From Alphaproteobacteria bacterium (GTDB taxonomy: Bacteria > Pseudomonadota > Alphaproteobacteria > TMED109): DNA of 64,000 nt. Both the position numbers and the translations under genes were made by a program. The notes under the pieces were generated by a model. That model was not told the origin of the DNA. It ran no database searches and worked only from the letters and a program-made list of their open reading frames with translations. Of the stretch, positions 15,944 to 27,194 are shown piece after piece (position 1 is the stretch's first letter; every line of letters starts with the position of its first letter). The stretch is from positions 124,001-188,000 of the forward strand of contig JAJEGJ010000104.1 of assembly GCA_022819905.1 (NCBI GenBank), written 5' to 3'.

Positions 15944-17080
15944 CTAATTGACTTCGCGGTAATCGCCGTTGCTCCATTCGTAGAAAACGTACGATGGTCC
16001 CTCGATATCGCCCTTTTCGTCGAAGCTCAGGGTGCCGAGCACCGTCTCAAAGGTGCCGCCCTTGAGCGCTGCCTTGATGGCATCGGGCTCCAGGGAGCCC
16101 GCACTTTCGGCCGCCTGGGCCCACGCCTGAATCGCCGCGTAGGTGTAGAGCGTGTAGCCCTCCGGCTCGTAGTTCAGCTCCTCCCGGAACCGCTTTACGA
16201 CATCGGCCGCCTCCGGGTTGTTCCGCGGGTCGGGCGAGAACGTCATCCGGGTGCCTTCACCTGCATCGCCGGTAATCGCCCAGTATTCCTGCGACACCAG
16301 CGCATCCCCGGAGATCAGCTGCGTGTCAAGACCCTGATCACGCATCTGGCGCACGATCAGACCGGCTTCGGAGTGATAACCGCCGACATAGAGCACGTCG
16401 ATCTGCTCGAGCTTCAGCTTCGATACCAGCGTGGAGTAGTCTTTTTCACCCGCCGTGTACGCTTCGTACAGGACTTCCGTTACACCCTGGGCGTTCAGCG
16501 CGGCCCGGGTCTCGTCAGCCAGGCCCTTTCCGTATGCCGTCTTGTCATGGACGATGGCAATGCGGTCGCTCCCGTGGCTCTCGGCCAGGTAGACACCGGC
16601 AATCAGTCCCTGCGCGTCGTCACGGCCGCAGGTGCGGAACACGTTGTCCAGTCCGCGCTCAGTGAATTGCGGGTTCGTGGATGCCGGCGAGATCTGAACG
16701 ATCCCTTCCTCGGCATAGACGTTGGATGCTGGGATCGACGACCCGGAACAGAAGTGGCCGATCACGATCGGTACTTCCTTGGAGGCCAGACTGTTGGCGA
16801 CTGCGACCGCCTGCTTCGGATCGCATGCGTCGTCTTCGGCCGAGAACACGAGCTGTCTCCCGAGGACACCGCCCTGGGCGTTCAGGTCGGCGACCGCCGC
16901 CGCACCGCCCTGTTCCAGTTGCTGACCGAACGACGCGTACTGGCCCGTGAGCGGCCCCACGGTAGCGACTTCGATCGGTTGGCCGGAATCACCGTCATCC
17001 CCACCAAAGCGGTCCATGGCGATGATGACGACGACCACGGCCGCGACCGCGACCAGGATCCCGTAAATGATCTGCTTCAT
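15944..17080 (-). CDS. livK: Branched-chain amino-acid ABC transporter substrate-binding protein
   Basis: A 378-residue Leu/Ile/Val-binding-type protein (periplasmic binding fold I). The N-terminus is a long hydrophobic helix (YGILVAVAAVVVVIIAMDRF) without a clean cleavage site, so it may be membrane anchored. Family landmarks are VATVGPLTGQYASFGQQLEQ, AAVADLNAQGGVLGRQLVF, DDACDPKQAVAVANSLAS and GHFCSGSSIPASNVYAEEG. It is the last gene of the livHMGF-DUF6867-livK operon, about 70 bases after DUF6867. Amino-acid or amide ligands are likely. Confidence 0.92.
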   Translation of the reverse strand: MKQIIYGILVAVAAVVVVIIAMDRFGGDDGDSGQPIEVATVGPLTGQYASFGQQLEQGGAAAVADLNAQGGVLGRQLVFSAEDDACDPKQAVAVANSLASKEVPIVIGHFCSGSSIPASNVYAEEGIVQISPASTNPQFTERGLDNVFRTCGRDDAQGLIAGVYLAESHGSDRIAIVHDKTAYGKGLADETRAALNAQGVTEVLYEAYTAGEKDYSTLVSKLKLEQIDVLYVGGYHSEAGLIVRQMRDQGLDTQLISGDALVSQEYWAITGDAGEGTRMTFSPDPRNNPEAADVVKRFREELNYEPEGYTLYTYAAIQAWAQAAESAGSLEPDAIKAALKGGTFETVLGTLSFDEKGDIEGPSYVFYEWSNGDYREVN

Positions 17081-17149
17081 CGGTCAGGTCCTCCCTTGAC
17101 GCATCTCCGCGCGGCCATTGCGCCAGACTGCGCCAGCGCCCGCATTATA

Positions 17150-17539
17150 TCAGTCGGAAAGGGTACCCTGACCCGGCGGTTTGCTATCGGAGTTCCGGGA
17201 CACGGGCCGCCACATGAGCGGTCCATTGCGCTGGTATAGCCAAGGGTACTGTTGCACGATACGGCGGGCCCGAGTGTATCGGTGGGCCAGCAGCCCGAGA
17301 ACAAGCAGGGTGGCAAACTCTGAGAGCGTGCCGGCAACGGGGAAGAACTCACCGCCGAACAGGGCCCACACGAAGAAGCGGTCCGCGAGCGCCAGTCCCA
17401 GGGTGGTCGGCACCACCATCCACGTCGGTCTCCAACCGAGCGCCAGGGCCCGGCCGGAAAACCATGCCGCACCCCCTGCCACGATGACCGTGAACCCGAC
17501 GTAGACGCTGAGCGGCATGCCGAGCAGGGACTCGGTCAC
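17150..17539 (-). CDS. DUF6867 membrane protein of the liv operon
   Basis: A 129-residue protein with three predicted membrane helices (VYVGFTVIVAGGAAWFSGRA, WMVVPTTLGLALADRFFVWA, LSEFATLLVLGLLAHRY). It ends with a hydrophilic tail containing QQYPWLYQRNGPLMWRP, characteristic of DUF6867. This small family is found beside liv genes in Alphaproteobacteria. The GTG start overlaps the livF stop by four bases, so the two are translationally coupled. Its contribution to transport is unknown. Confidence 0.85.
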   Translation of the reverse strand: MTESLLGMPLSVYVGFTVIVAGGAAWFSGRALALGWRPTWMVVPTTLGLALADRFFVWALFGGEFFPVAGTLSEFATLLVLGLLAHRYTRARRIVQQYPWLYQRNGPLMWRPVSRNSDSKPPGQGTLSD

Positions 17540-18258
17540 TGGCCGGTTCCTCCGAGATAGGCGGCCTGAACCGCAGGATTTTCCAGCAGCTCGCCGCCGG
17601 TCCCTTCCAGTGTGACCATGCCGTTGGCGAGCACGTATCCCCGGTGGCAGAGCCGCAGGGCGTGGTAGGCGTTCTGTTCCACCAGGAAAATCGTGGTCCC
17701 GCTGGATTGGTTGATTTCGCGGAGTACCGCGAAGATCTGCCGGGCCAGCCGCGGTGCGAGCCCGAGCGACGGTTCATCAAGCAGCAGCAGTTTCGGCCGA
17801 CTGATGAGCGCCCGCGCGATGGCCAGCATTTGTTGCTCGCCACCGGAAAGCGTGCCGCCACTTTGGTTTCGGCGCTGCCCAAGCACCGGGAACAACTCGA
17901 AGGCGCGCCGGACGCCGTCATCGAAATCTGCATCAGGATTGGCAACCGCCCCCATTTGCAGATTTTCGAGCACCGTCATGCGCGGGAAGATCCGCCGTCC
18001 TTCGGGAGTCTGTGCAATCCCTAGGCGCACGATGTCCCAGGTGCGGAAGCGGGTGATGTCACGGTCCGCAAATCGGATCTCGCCGGCGCGGGCCTGCGGA
18101 TTGCCGCAGATGGTCATGAGCAGGGTGGACTTGCCGGCCCCGTTCGAGCCGATCAGCGTGACGATCTCGCCCTCGGCGACCTCGATGTCGACCCCGCGCA
18201 GCGCTTCGATCGCGCCGTAGAACGTGCGCACGCCCGATACTTTGAGCAACGGGGTCAC
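17536..18258 (-). CDS. livF: Branched-chain amino-acid ABC transporter ATPase LivF
   Basis: A 240-residue ATPase with Walker A IGSNGAGKST, signature TLSGGEQQMLAIARAL and Walker B LLLLDEPSLGLAP. The family-specific EGRRIFPRMTVLENLQMGA lies in between. The C-terminus ENPAVQAAYLGG is the LivF hallmark. It overlaps livG by four bases upstream and DUF6867 by four bases downstream. Confidence 0.95.
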   Translation of the reverse strand: MTPLLKVSGVRTFYGAIEALRGVDIEVAEGEIVTLIGSNGAGKSTLLMTICGNPQARAGEIRFADRDITRFRTWDIVRLGIAQTPEGRRIFPRMTVLENLQMGAVANPDADFDDGVRRAFELFPVLGQRRNQSGGTLSGGEQQMLAIARALISRPKLLLLDEPSLGLAPRLARQIFAVLREINQSSGTTIFLVEQNAYHALRLCHRGYVLANGMVTLEGTGGELLENPAVQAAYLGGTGQ

Positions 18259-19088
18259 GTCGTGGCATCCGCGGCGTTGTCGGTCTCGTCGTCGCTGCCC
18301 AGGTAGGCCTGGACGACCGCCGGATCGTTGCGGACTTCCTCGGGTGTTCCTTCGGCGATCTTCTGGCCGTAATCCAGCACCACGATGTGGTCGGAGACTC
18401 CCATGACCATGGACATGTCATGTTCGATCAGCAGGACGCTGATGTGATGATGGTCGCGGATGTACCCGATGAGCTCGCTCAACTGCTCGGTTTCGCTCGG
18501 GTTGAGGCCGGCCGCCGGCTCGTCAAGGCACAGCAGGACGGGATCGCAGCACATGGCCCGGGCGATCTCCAGCCGCCGTTGTTCGCCGTAGGGGAGGGCG
18601 CCGGCCTCGCTGTCGGCATATTCGGCCAGTCCGGTGCGGTCGATCCAGTACTCGGCCCGCTCCACGGACGCCGCCTCGGCGTGCCGAAAGGATGGTGCGC
18701 CGATGAGGCCGAGGAACGTCCACCCGGACGCGCGCATGAGGTGATTGTGCTGCGCCACCATCAGGTTCTCGAGGACGGACATCTTGGGAAACGTGCGGAT
18801 ATTCTGGAATGTGCGCACGACCCTCGCCTCGCGCACGATCCGGAAGTCGTCCATTTGTTCCAGGAGGAACGTGGCCTGGGATTCCGGCGAATTCAGCGTG
18901 ATCCTGCCGACGGACGGCTTGTAGAAGCCGGTCAGGCAGTTGAACACCGTGGTCTTGCCGGCGCCGTTGGGGCCAATCAGGGCATGGATCGCGCCTTGCG
19001 CGACCGAGAAGCTCACGTCGTCAACCGCTACCAGGCCGCCGAAACGCATGGTGAGGTGCTCGACCTGGAGGAGCGCGGAGGGGGTCAT
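18255..19088 (-). CDS. livG: Branched-chain amino-acid ABC transporter ATPase LivG
   Basis: A 277-residue ATPase with Walker [11 protein letters not shown], a [14 protein letters not shown] region and signature [15 protein letters not shown]. Walker B is [14 protein letters not shown] and the C-terminus is [11 protein letters not shown], all typical of LivG. It is slightly longer than usual because of an insertion around residues 60-85 and a hydrophilic tail. It overlaps livM and livF by four bases each. Confidence 0.95.
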   Translation of the reverse strand: MTPSALLQVEHLTMRFGGLVAVDDVSFSVAQGAIHALIGPNGAGKTTVFNCLTGFYKPSVGRITLNSPESQATFLLEQMDDFRIVREARVVRTFQNIRTFPKMSVLENLMVAQHNHLMRASGWTFLGLIGAPSFRHAEAASVERAEYWIDRTGLAEYADSEAGALPYGEQRRLEIARAMCCDPVLLCLDEPAAGLNPSETEQLSELIGYIRDHHHISVLLIEHDMSMVMGVSDHIVVLDYGQKIAEGTPEEVRNDPAVVQAYLGSDDETDNAADATT

Positions 19089-20539
19089 GCCGAGGCGGGC
19101 TGAGAACGCGTGCGGATGGTGGGTTCACGGTGCGTGAGGAGCCCGCCCGGGCGCCACAGCATGATCAGCACCATGCCCATCCCGAACGCCAGCATTCGAT
19201 ACTCCTGCAGTTCCCGGAAGTACTCGGGCAGGCCTACCAGGATGATGGCCGCGACGGCGACGCCAATCTGACTCCCCATGCCGCCCAGGACGACGATGGC
19301 AACCAGAATGGCGGATTCGATGAACGTGAAGCTCTCGGGGCTGACAAACCCCTGCCGTGTGGCAAAGAACGAGCCGGCGAACCCGGCGAACATGGCGCCG
19401 ATCGCGAAGGCGGAAAGCTTGGTGTTCCGGGGATTGACGCCCAGCGACCGGCAGGCGATCTCGTCCTCCCTGAGTGCTTCCCAGGCCCGCCCGACGGGCA
19501 GTCGGCGGATGCGGAGGGTGAACGCGTTGGTCAGCAGGGCGAGCGCGAGAATCAGGTAGTACAGAAAGATGAGTCGATGCACGGGGTCGTAGGCGATACC
19601 GAAGAGCGTGTGAAACGATTCGGTTCCTTCGGCGGGCTTCGCTGCAAACTGGAAGCCGAAGAAGCTCGGTCGGCCGATGTTGGAGATGCCGTCCGGCCCA
19701 TTGGTGAAGTCGTACCAGTTGAGCAGGATGATCCGGATCATTTCTCCGAAGCCGAGCGTGACGATCGCCAGGTAGTCGCCGCGGAGCCGCAGCACGGGAA
19801 ATCCGAGCAGGATGCCGAACAGGGCCGCCAGGGCGCCTGCCAGGGGCAGGCAGACCCAGAAGCTCCAGCCAAAGGTCACCGAGAGCAGGGCGTACGAGTA
19901 CGCGCCCACCGCGTAGAACGCGACGTAACCGAGGTCCAGCAGGCCTGCAAGTCCGACGACGATATTGAGCCCCCATCCGAGCATCACGTAGGTCAGGACC
20001 AGCGTGGCGACGTCGATCAGCCGTCGGTCGACCGCGGGCAGCAGCGGCAAGACGATGGCGACGCCGGCCAGCGCGACCCCGGTCCACAGCAGCAGCTGCT
20101 TCATCGGCAACGGTTTCCGCGCCACCGGCACGCTATCTCGGAGCAGGTGGTTGCGCCCCGCAACGACGGCGATGGCGACGCCGCCGGCGCTGGCGACGGT
20201 TGCCAGGAAGGTGCCGGGCACGAACGCATGCCAGGGGGCGGCGCTGTCGGCCGCCATGCCGGTGGTCTCGAAGAGGAGCGAGAACGCGCCGACGGTCGCC
20301 ATCACAACGCCGAGCACGATCGGGAAGAGGATGTGGCCGCGGCGCGCGGCGCTGATGCCCAGGCGCCCGAAAAAGATGAGCACGACTGCCCCTGCGAACT
20401 CGGGGAAACGCGCGCTGAGGGTCGGCGCAGTCCCCTGCGTGGTCAGCAGCAGGCCGACGAATGGGAAGGCGAGGACGCCAGCGATCCCTGCAACCAGCAC
20501 CGCATCGCGAAGAAGCGGTGAGGCGAATGGCGGCCTCAC
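19085..20539 (-). CDS. livM: Branched-chain amino-acid ABC transporter permease LivM (extended)
   Basis: A 484-residue permease. The C-terminal 310 residues are the standard LivM domain ([60 protein letters not shown]). The N-terminal 150 or so residues add three to four extra hydrophobic segments, an extension seen in many alphaproteobacterial LivM proteins. It overlaps livH and livG by four bases, giving one tightly coupled operon. Confidence 0.94.
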   Translation of the reverse strand: MRPPFASPLLRDAVLVAGIAGVLAFPFVGLLLTTQGTAPTLSARFPEFAGAVVLIFFGRLGISAARRGHILFPIVLGVVMATVGAFSLLFETTGMAADSAAPWHAFVPGTFLATVASAGGVAIAVVAGRNHLLRDSVPVARKPLPMKQLLLWTGVALAGVAIVLPLLPAVDRRLIDVATLVLTYVMLGWGLNIVVGLAGLLDLGYVAFYAVGAYSYALLSVTFGWSFWVCLPLAGALAALFGILLGFPVLRLRGDYLAIVTLGFGEMIRIILLNWYDFTNGPDGISNIGRPSFFGFQFAAKPAEGTESFHTLFGIAYDPVHRLIFLYYLILALALLTNAFTLRIRRLPVGRAWEALREDEIACRSLGVNPRNTKLSAFAIGAMFAGFAGSFFATRQGFVSPESFTFIESAILVAIVVLGGMGSQIGVAVAAIILVGLPEYFRELQEYRMLAFGMGMVLIMLWRPGGLLTHREPTIRTRSQPASA

Positions 20540-21453
20540 ACTTTTTCCACTTCAGGCGTGCCCAGAATACCGGTTGGCAGGAAGATCAGCACGATCACCA
20601 GGATGGAGAAGGTTGCCACGTCCTTGTATTCAATACTGAAATATCCCGACCACATCGCTTCCGTGAAACCGATCAGGAGTCCGCCCAGCATGGCCCCGGG
20701 AATGGAGCCGATCCCGCCCAGCACCGCTGCGGTGAAGGCCTTGATGCCGGCGATGAAACCGACAAAGAAATCGATCACACCGTAGTAGAGCGTGACCATC
20801 AGCCCGGCCACCGAGGCGAGGGCGGCGCCCATCACGAATGTCAGGGAGATCGTCCGGTCCACGTTGACCCCCAACAAGGCCGCCATGCTCTGGTCTTGCT
20901 GGCAGGCGCGCTGCGCGCGCCCGAGAGCCGTCCGGGCGATCAGCAGGGCGAACACGGCCATGAGAGCAATGGTCACCAGGACGATCATGATCTGGAGGGT
21001 GCTGAGGCGGACAATGAAGTCGGTGTCACCAAACTGGAACTCGAACCCGCCCTGGATGATCGGCGGGAGGGTCTTGACGCGGGCGCCCTGCGTAAGCTGC
21101 ACGTAGTTCTGCAGCGCAATCGACATGCCGATTGCCGAGATCAGCGCGGCCAGCCGCTGCGACCCCCGGAGGGGGCGGTAGGCGACGCGCTCCAGTACCC
21201 ACCCGTACAGCGAGGTCAGGGCCATCGACACGAGCAGCGCGGACAGCAGAGCGACGATGACCAGGCCGCCCTCGCCGATCCCGAAGGCGACCACGACCAT
21301 AAGCGCGATGAAGGCCCCGATCATGTAGATCTCGCCGTGAGCGAAATTGATCATGCCGATGATCCCGTAGACCATCGTGTAACCGATTGCGATCAGGCCG
21401 TAGATTGCCCCAAGACTGATGCCATTAATGAACTGTTGCGCGAAATAGTCCAT
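20536..21453 (-). CDS. livH: Branched-chain amino-acid ABC transporter permease LivH
   Basis: A 305-residue permease beginning [20 protein letters not shown], the usual LivH N-terminus. Then come [20 protein letters not shown] and the signature region [20 protein letters not shown]. The ATG at 21453 is chosen because it gives the family N-terminus; the frame stays open for another 66 bases. It is the first liv gene, divergent from glnB across about 270 bases. That arrangement allows nitrogen-responsive control of both, though I can see a sigma54 site only on the glnB side. Confidence 0.94.
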   Translation of the reverse strand: MDYFAQQFINGISLGAIYGLIAIGYTMVYGIIGMINFAHGEIYMIGAFIALMVVVAFGIGEGGLVIVALLSALLVSMALTSLYGWVLERVAYRPLRGSQRLAALISAIGMSIALQNYVQLTQGARVKTLPPIIQGGFEFQFGDTDFIVRLSTLQIMIVLVTIALMAVFALLIARTALGRAQRACQQDQSMAALLGVNVDRTISLTFVMGAALASVAGLMVTLYYGVIDFFVGFIAGIKAFTAAVLGGIGSIPGAMLGGLLIGFTEAMWSGYFSIEYKDVATFSILVIVLIFLPTGILGTPEVEKV

Positions 21454-21631
21454 AACGTAGAAATGTGCCCGACCGTCGCCATGGCCCATGATCGCTTGGG
21501 GGAGTTGGGACTGCAACAATTGGTGATGACGTTCGGTAGGTTACGCCGCCCCAGCGAACTGCCCATGAACTAGGCGAAAACATGCACAAAAATTACGCAG
21601 GACCCTGGGGTGCCCGGCCGGTATGCCTTGA

Positions 21632-22066
<435 letters not shown>

Positions 22067-22132
22067 CTACGTTGCCGGCAGTGCCCGGCTCGTTCTCCCA
22101 ACCCAACTGTGAGCATGCCGTGGAGGGACCAC

Positions 22133-23545
22133 ATGGCTTCTGATGTCGAAAACGTTCTCGAATTGATCCGTGAAAAAAACGTCGAGTTCGTCGACTTTCG
22201 TTTCACGGATCCGCGGGGAAAATGGCAACACGTATCCCAGACCGCGAACGTCGTCACCGAGGACACGTTTGCCGACGGTGTGATGTTCGACGGCTCGTCG
22301 ATCGCGGGCTGGAAGGACATCAGTCAGTCCGACATGTGCATGATGCCGGACGCGTCCACCGCCGTTGTTGACCCGTTCACGGCGCAGCCGACGCTGATCC
22401 TTTTCTGCAACATCCTTGAACCCACGACGGGCGAGGCCTACGAGCGGGACCCGCGCTCCACCGCGGTCCGCGCCGAGGCCTTCCTGAAGTCGTCGGGGAT
22501 CGGTGACACCGCGTATTTCGGGCCCGAGGCCGAGTTCTTCGTATTCGACGACGTGCGCTGGGACGTGACGATGAATCACACGTTCTACCGCATCGATTCG
22601 GAGGAAGGACCGTACAATTCCGGCGAGGAGTTCGAGGGCGGGAACGTCGGGCACCGTCCGGTCGCCAAAGGCGGGTACTTCCCGGTCCCGCCGGTGGATT
22701 CCGCCACCGATCTCCGCTCCGAGATGGTAACGACCATGGCGGAGATGGGTCTTGAGATGGAAAAGCACCACCACGAGGTGGCGCCTTCCCAGCACGAGCT
22801 CGGATTGAAGTTCAGTCCCCTGGTGCAGGCGGCAGACTCGCTCCAGATTTACAAGTACTGCGTCCACATGGTGGCGCATTCCTACGGCAAGACGGCGACC
22901 TTCATGCCGAAGCCTGTAGTCGATGACAATGGCTCAGGCATGCACGTGCACCAGTCCGTTTGGAAGGGGGGCGCACCGTTGTTTGCCGGCGACGGGTATG
23001 CCGGCCTATCCGAGACTTGCCTGCACTACATTGGCGGCATCATCAAGCATGCGCGGACGCTGAATGCCTTTACGAATCCGACGACCAACAGCTACAAACG
23101 GTTGGTGCCGGGCTTCGAGGCGCCGACACTCCTGGCCTACTCGGCCCGGAACCGGTCGGCGAGCTGCCGGATCCCCTTCACCACGGGGCCCAACGGCAAG
23201 CGGGTCGAGGTTCGCTTCCCTGATCCCTCGTCCAATCCGTACTTGGCATTCGCTGCGATGCTGATGGCCGGGCTCGACGGGATTCGCAACCGAATTCACC
23301 CGGGTGACCCGCTGGACAAGAACCTGTACGACCTGGCTCCGGAAGAACGGAGCGGGATCGCGACCCTGTCGGAGAGCTTGAAGGAGGCCGTCGATCGCCT
23401 GGAGAGCGATCACGACTTCCTGACGGAAGGCGGCGTGTTCTCGAAGGACGCCATCGAAGGCTACATCGAACTCAGGCGTGAGGAGATCCAGCGACTGGAT
23501 TATTCGCCACATCCCGCCGAATTCGACATGTACTACTCGGTCTGA
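22133..23545 (+). CDS. glnA: Type I glutamine synthetase
   Basis: A 470-residue GSI-beta enzyme forming glutamine from glutamate, ammonia and ATP. Diagnostic segments are [48 protein letters not shown] and [15 protein letters not shown]. The active-site NRSASCRIP and the adenylylation loop [12 protein letters not shown] follow, with Tyr399 as modification site. The ATG at 22133 has GGAGG seven bases away. It follows glnB by 66 bases and likely shares its sigma54 promoter. A 12-bp hairpin follows downstream. Confidence 0.97.
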   Translation: MASDVENVLELIREKNVEFVDFRFTDPRGKWQHVSQTANVVTEDTFADGVMFDGSSIAGWKDISQSDMCMMPDASTAVVDPFTAQPTLILFCNILEPTTGEAYERDPRSTAVRAEAFLKSSGIGDTAYFGPEAEFFVFDDVRWDVTMNHTFYRIDSEEGPYNSGEEFEGGNVGHRPVAKGGYFPVPPVDSATDLRSEMVTTMAEMGLEMEKHHHEVAPSQHELGLKFSPLVQAADSLQIYKYCVHMVAHSYGKTATFMPKPVVDDNGSGMHVHQSVWKGGAPLFAGDGYAGLSETCLHYIGGIIKHARTLNAFTNPTTNSYKRLVPGFEAPTLLAYSARNRSASCRIPFTTGPNGKRVEVRFPDPSSNPYLAFAAMLMAGLDGIRNRIHPGDPLDKNLYDLAPEERSGIATLSESLKEAVDRLESDHDFLTEGGVFSKDAIEGYIELRREEIQRLDYSPHPAEFDMYYSV

Positions 23546-24128
23546 CGCTGTCCTGCGTAGGGCGGCGGACCTGGAACCGCCGCTCGCCCTCACTCCGCCG
23601 CCGGTCATCGCTTGATCGGCGGCGGAGTTGCGTCCGGACGCCGCCGCCGCATGTCTGTCGGATGATCTAGACGCTCGCCGACTTGTGATTTGCCAGGTAG
23701 ATGGTGTCCGGTGCCGAGCTCCGGAGCGTCGTCTGCCGCAAGGGCTAGGCGCTGCGGCGCTGTGGCGCGAGTGGCAGACACCGTTCCCGGATAATGGTTC
23801 CCCGTGGGCTGAAGCTTGCCGTCCGGTTGGCTTGCTGGCGGAACTCTGCTCGGCGGCTCACCTGGCATTCCGTCCGGCGGGCATGGCGGCAGGCGCGCCG
23901 GTTTCGGGCGCCGCGCAGCGTTTGCGTGCGCGCGAAGACGACTGTCGTGCGCCGCTCGAAAGTTCCCTCCCGTGATCCGCCCCTAGCGGCGCTTGCGTGC
24001 CAGGGATTGGCCCGTCGTCCGACAGGACGGCCGCTTCCGGAATGGCGCCCGACGATCGGCTAGCGACAAGGATCGCGGCAGTGGGCGTGTTAGGTTCGTT
24101 GTCCAGTCTGAATAGCGGAGCGAACGTC
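23546..24128. other. Intergenic region after glnA
   Basis: About 580 bases between glnA and the broken TRAP binding-protein gene. Besides the hairpin at 23592-23628 I see no gene; the open frames lack ribosome sites and any family resemblance. Confidence 0.4.
23592..23628 (+). terminator. Probable terminator hairpin of glnBA
   Basis: A perfect 12-bp stem (ACTCCGCCGCCG pairing with CGGCGGCGGAGT) with a 13-base loop begins about 47 bases after the glnA stop. No T tract follows, so it may be a Rho-aided or mRNA-protecting structure rather than a canonical terminator. Confidence 0.5.
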
Positions 24129-25241
24129 ATGGGCCGAACTGTTGTAGTCGTGCTTGCGCTCTTGGTGGGTGCTGCAGGCGGTTTCGTTGCATCTCAATGG
24201 AATACTGAGGATTCCGCCGCCCCTAGCGCGGAAACCGCCGGGGGCACGGGCACCGGTGGCGACGGAGACGTTGCCCCAATCCGCTGGAAGATGGCGAGCG
24301 CTTTCGGGAGCCAGTGGCCAATTCAGGGGGAGCTCGGCATCCATCTGGTGGAGCAGGTTGGTCGGGTGACCGGGGGGACGGTCAAGATCCAGTTCTTCGA
24401 GCCGAATGCGCTGGTGCCTCCACTCGAGATGTTCGACGCGGTGTCGCAGGGGTCGATCGACGCGGCTTGGGCGTCCGCAGGCCTGTGGGCCGGCAAGATT
24501 CCTGCACTCCAGTTCTTCACCGCGGTCCCCTTCGGCCCCGGCATCGGCGAGTACTTGGGATGGCTGTATGCGGACGGGGCCGAGAAGACATATCGGGACC
24601 TCTACGTGCCCCACGGCATTCACGCAATGCATTGCGGCTTGCATTCCCCGGAGGGGTCAGGCTGGTTCCGCGAGGAGATCAAGTCGATTGAAGATCTTCG
24701 CGGCCTGAAGATGCGCTTCTTTGGGCTTGGCGCGCGGGTGATGGAAAAGCTGGGAGTATCGACCCAGTTGCTGGCCGGCGGCGATATCTTCCCGGCCCTC
24801 GAACTCGGCGCCATCGACGCGGCCGAGTACTCGATGCCGGTAATCGATCTGAATCAAGGCTTCTACCAGGTGGCCAAGCACTAATACGTCCCGGGATGGC
24901 ATCAGCAGACAAGCCTGTTTGAGTTGTTGGTGTCGATCGACCGCTGGAACGAGTTGTCTCTGGTGCAGCAGGCCCAGATAGAGATGGTTTGTGAAGCCAA
25001 TTTCGTTCGCGGCGCTGCGATCGGAGAGGCGGCGCAATCGGAGGCGCTAGCCGAATTGGAGGATCGCGGGGTCCAGTTTCACCGCTGGTCTCCCGAGATC
25101 CTGGACGCGATGCGAGAGGGCTGGAAGGAGGTCGTGGCCGAGGAATCGGCGAAGGATGCGGATTTCGCGCGGGTCGCAGAATCGTACTTCGCCTTTCACG
25201 AGCGCTATCGCACCTGGGCGGAGTACGGCTACCTGCGCTAG
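24129..25241 (+). pseudogene. TRAP solute-binding protein gene (DctP type) with in-frame ochre
   Basis: One frame encodes a full-length DctP-family protein interrupted only by TAA at 24882-24884. The first 251 residues include a membrane-anchor/signal segment (TVVVVLALLVGAAGGFVASQ), IRWKMASAFGSQWPIQGELG, EDLRGLKMRFFGLGARVMEK and DAAEYSMPVIDLNQGFYQVA. After the stop the frame reads YVPGWHQQTSLFELLVSIDR and runs 118 residues to the normal C-terminus. Relatives have Tyr at or next to this position, so a one-base change from TAC or TAT is likely. No dctQ or dctM lies nearby. Inactivation is the simplest view; a sequencing error is the main alternative. Confidence 0.8.
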
Positions 25242-25613
25242 CTGGCCCGCGGACCCGCAGGGGCCGGCGTAGACCCCGAGCCGCCAGCGACTGCGCTTCC
25301 GCCCGGTTGCCCGACCGCGGACCACGGACGTTGTGGGGAGCAGACGGCCTAGGATCAAGTGGGCAGGCCATCCCGAACAGGACGGTTCATCCGCCGGCGT
25401 TCGCCATGGCCCTCGGGGCAAGCGCTCGGAGGGTCGGCCCGCGCCGACCGCGCGGCGGCTGGTATGCCGTCAGGGAGAAGCCTTGTCGGCGCATCGATGG
25501 CGCGCTGAGGCAAGGACCGCAGCACGCATTCCTCCCGCGACGCGGCCCCGCCCGACTGCGACGGGCCGATCCATTGGCCGGTGCTCCGGGACGTCGATGC
25601 GAGCGCCGTTCCC
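25242..25613. other. Intergenic region
   Basis: 372 bases between the broken TRAP gene and the YbaN-like gene. I see no gene, hairpin with T tract, or repeat that I would defend. Confidence 0.4.
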
Positions 25614-26009
25614 ATGACGAGCGCACCTTCCGACAAGTCCAGCCGCTGGCTGTTCCTTGCCATCGGATGGGCCTGTGTGGGGTTCGCCGGTCTCGGACTG
25701 TTGCTGCCTCTGTGGCCAACCACGCCGTTCCTGCTGTTGGCGGCGTGGGCCTTCGGACGCAGCGCGCCGCGGTGGCGACGATGGCTGCGCCACCACCGGC
25801 GTTTCGGCCCGCTGATGCGAGCCTGGGAGGACCATCGGGTGATTCCGCCGTGGGCAAAAGGGATGGCGCTGGTCGCGATCTCGGCGGGCTTTGCGTGGCT
25901 GGTGCTGGCACGCGAGTGGCCGCTGTGGGCCTATGCCGTCACGGCTGCATCGCTGGGCCTCGTCGCTGCCTGGATTGTCACGCGCCCTTCACATCCTCCA
26001 TCGTCGTGA
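25614..26009 (+). CDS. YbaN family (DUF454) membrane protein
   Basis: A 131-residue inner-membrane protein. It has the DUF454 pattern: SRWLFLAIGWACVGFAGLGL, LLPLWPTTPFLLLAAWAFGR, then the cytoplasmic SAPRWRRWLRHHRRFGPLM. Two further helices complete the domain. E. coli YbaN has no proven function. The ATG at 25614 gives a normal N-terminus, though an upstream in-frame ATG exists. It stands alone. Confidence 0.85.
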   Translation: MTSAPSDKSSRWLFLAIGWACVGFAGLGLLLPLWPTTPFLLLAAWAFGRSAPRWRRWLRHHRRFGPLMRAWEDHRVIPPWAKGMALVAISAGFAWLVLAREWPLWAYAVTAASLGLVAAWIVTRPSHPPSS

Positions 26010-26162
26010 CGGGTCCATCGCTGTACTGTCGGAGCCTGGCGAGCACCGGTGTCGGGTGGGGCGCGGCACGGCTTCGCGTAACACCCTGAATGGCCTACAG
26101 CGGTTGTGTGGCCCAGGTCAGCCGTCCTGCTTCGGCGCCAGTCCACGCCACGGCTTTGAACG

Positions 26163-27098
26163 CTACACGGCGGCCATCAGCAGTTCGGCCAGCGAGTCCG
26201 GTTGGGCAAAAATCGCTTCGTGCGATGCGTCGATATCGACGAGAGAAGTCGGGTTGTCCGGCCAGGCAGCATTCAGGTCCGCCACGATGGCATCGCAAGT
26301 TGACGGGACCGCCGTGCGATCGCTGGCGGCACGGATATAGGTGCGCCGAAGGCCGCCGAAGGCCGAATCGAATGTGGCGGTTTCCCCGTAGATCGAAACG
26401 GGCGCATCGGGTGTCAGCATGTTGAGCACAGCCGACCAGAGTGCGTCATCGACGTCTGCAGCGACTGCTTCCTTGGTACCGGCCAGGTAGGCCGCGTCGG
26501 TCGATCGCGGGTCGATGCGCAGTGCACCGACGACCGCCGGATCAGCGAGAATCGCTTGTCCGACCAAGCTGTTGGCGTGCTGGTCTTCCAGCGCGAGGTA
26601 GGCGCCGGCCGGCTTGCCGGGCGTCGGCACGAGGGCAGCGACGTAGATCAGGCCCGTGAAGAGATCGGGTGCTCTGGCGGCGGCGAACGTGACCGGTACG
26701 CCGCCCATGGAATGTCCAACCGCGAAGACGCGCTTGGCGCCCATGGCCCGCGCGTCGCGCGCCGCCTTGACCACGGCATCCGCGTAGGCGTCGATGCCGA
26801 TACCTGCCAGCCCCGACGGCTCGCTGGCAAACGCTGCCGGGTCAACGGGTCGTTGCAGGTACGACTGCGGAAGTACGGCAGCTAGGCCGTGGCCGGGAAG
26901 GTCTACGGCCACGGTCGGGTAGCCGGCCGCATGCAGGGTGGGACTGACGAGACCCCAGCACCAACCCGCGTGCCACGAACCGTGCACCAGCACGAACATC
27001 GTTTCCGGGAGAGTCTCGGCCCAGGCCGGTGCGGTCCGGACTGTGGTACCGCCGATGACGGCCGCGGCGGTCCCCCGCAGGAAGTTGCGTCGAAGCAT
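26163..27098 (-). CDS. Tat-exported alpha/beta hydrolase
   Basis: A 311-residue hydrolase whose N-terminus is a twin-arginine signal (LRRNFLRGTAAAVIGGTTV, cleavage near AWA|ET). The catalytic part begins FVLVHGSWHAGWCWGLV, has nucleophile elbow VGHSMGG (serine near residue 135) and ends with SHEAIFAQP, providing the histidine. This is the salicylate-esterase/MenH-like subgroup often annotated as alpha/beta hydrolase. The ATG at 27098 has GAGGTGA five bases upstream. It is divergent from the AraC-family gene with only 96 bases between, suggesting direct control by it. Confidence 0.87.
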   Translation of the reverse strand: MLRRNFLRGTAAAVIGGTTVRTAPAWAETLPETMFVLVHGSWHAGWCWGLVSPTLHAAGYPTVAVDLPGHGLAAVLPQSYLQRPVDPAAFASEPSGLAGIGIDAYADAVVKAARDARAMGAKRVFAVGHSMGGVPVTFAAARAPDLFTGLIYVAALVPTPGKPAGAYLALEDQHANSLVGQAILADPAVVGALRIDPRSTDAAYLAGTKEAVAADVDDALWSAVLNMLTPDAPVSIYGETATFDSAFGGLRRTYIRAASDRTAVPSTCDAIVADLNAAWPDNPTSLVDIDASHEAIFAQPDSLAELLMAAV

Positions 27099-27194
27099 GT
27101 GGATCACCTCACCGTAGGGTGCGACACGGCTAGACTACGGTCCGGGGGTTCGAACGGTTACGTCGTTTGCGCAGACCCCGGTATTCACAGTGCC

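Noticed and set aside
19130-20521. 463-codon plus-strand frame opposite livM
   Set aside because: Composition is charged and repetitive, typical of antisense reading of a GC-rich membrane-protein gene; livM is certain.
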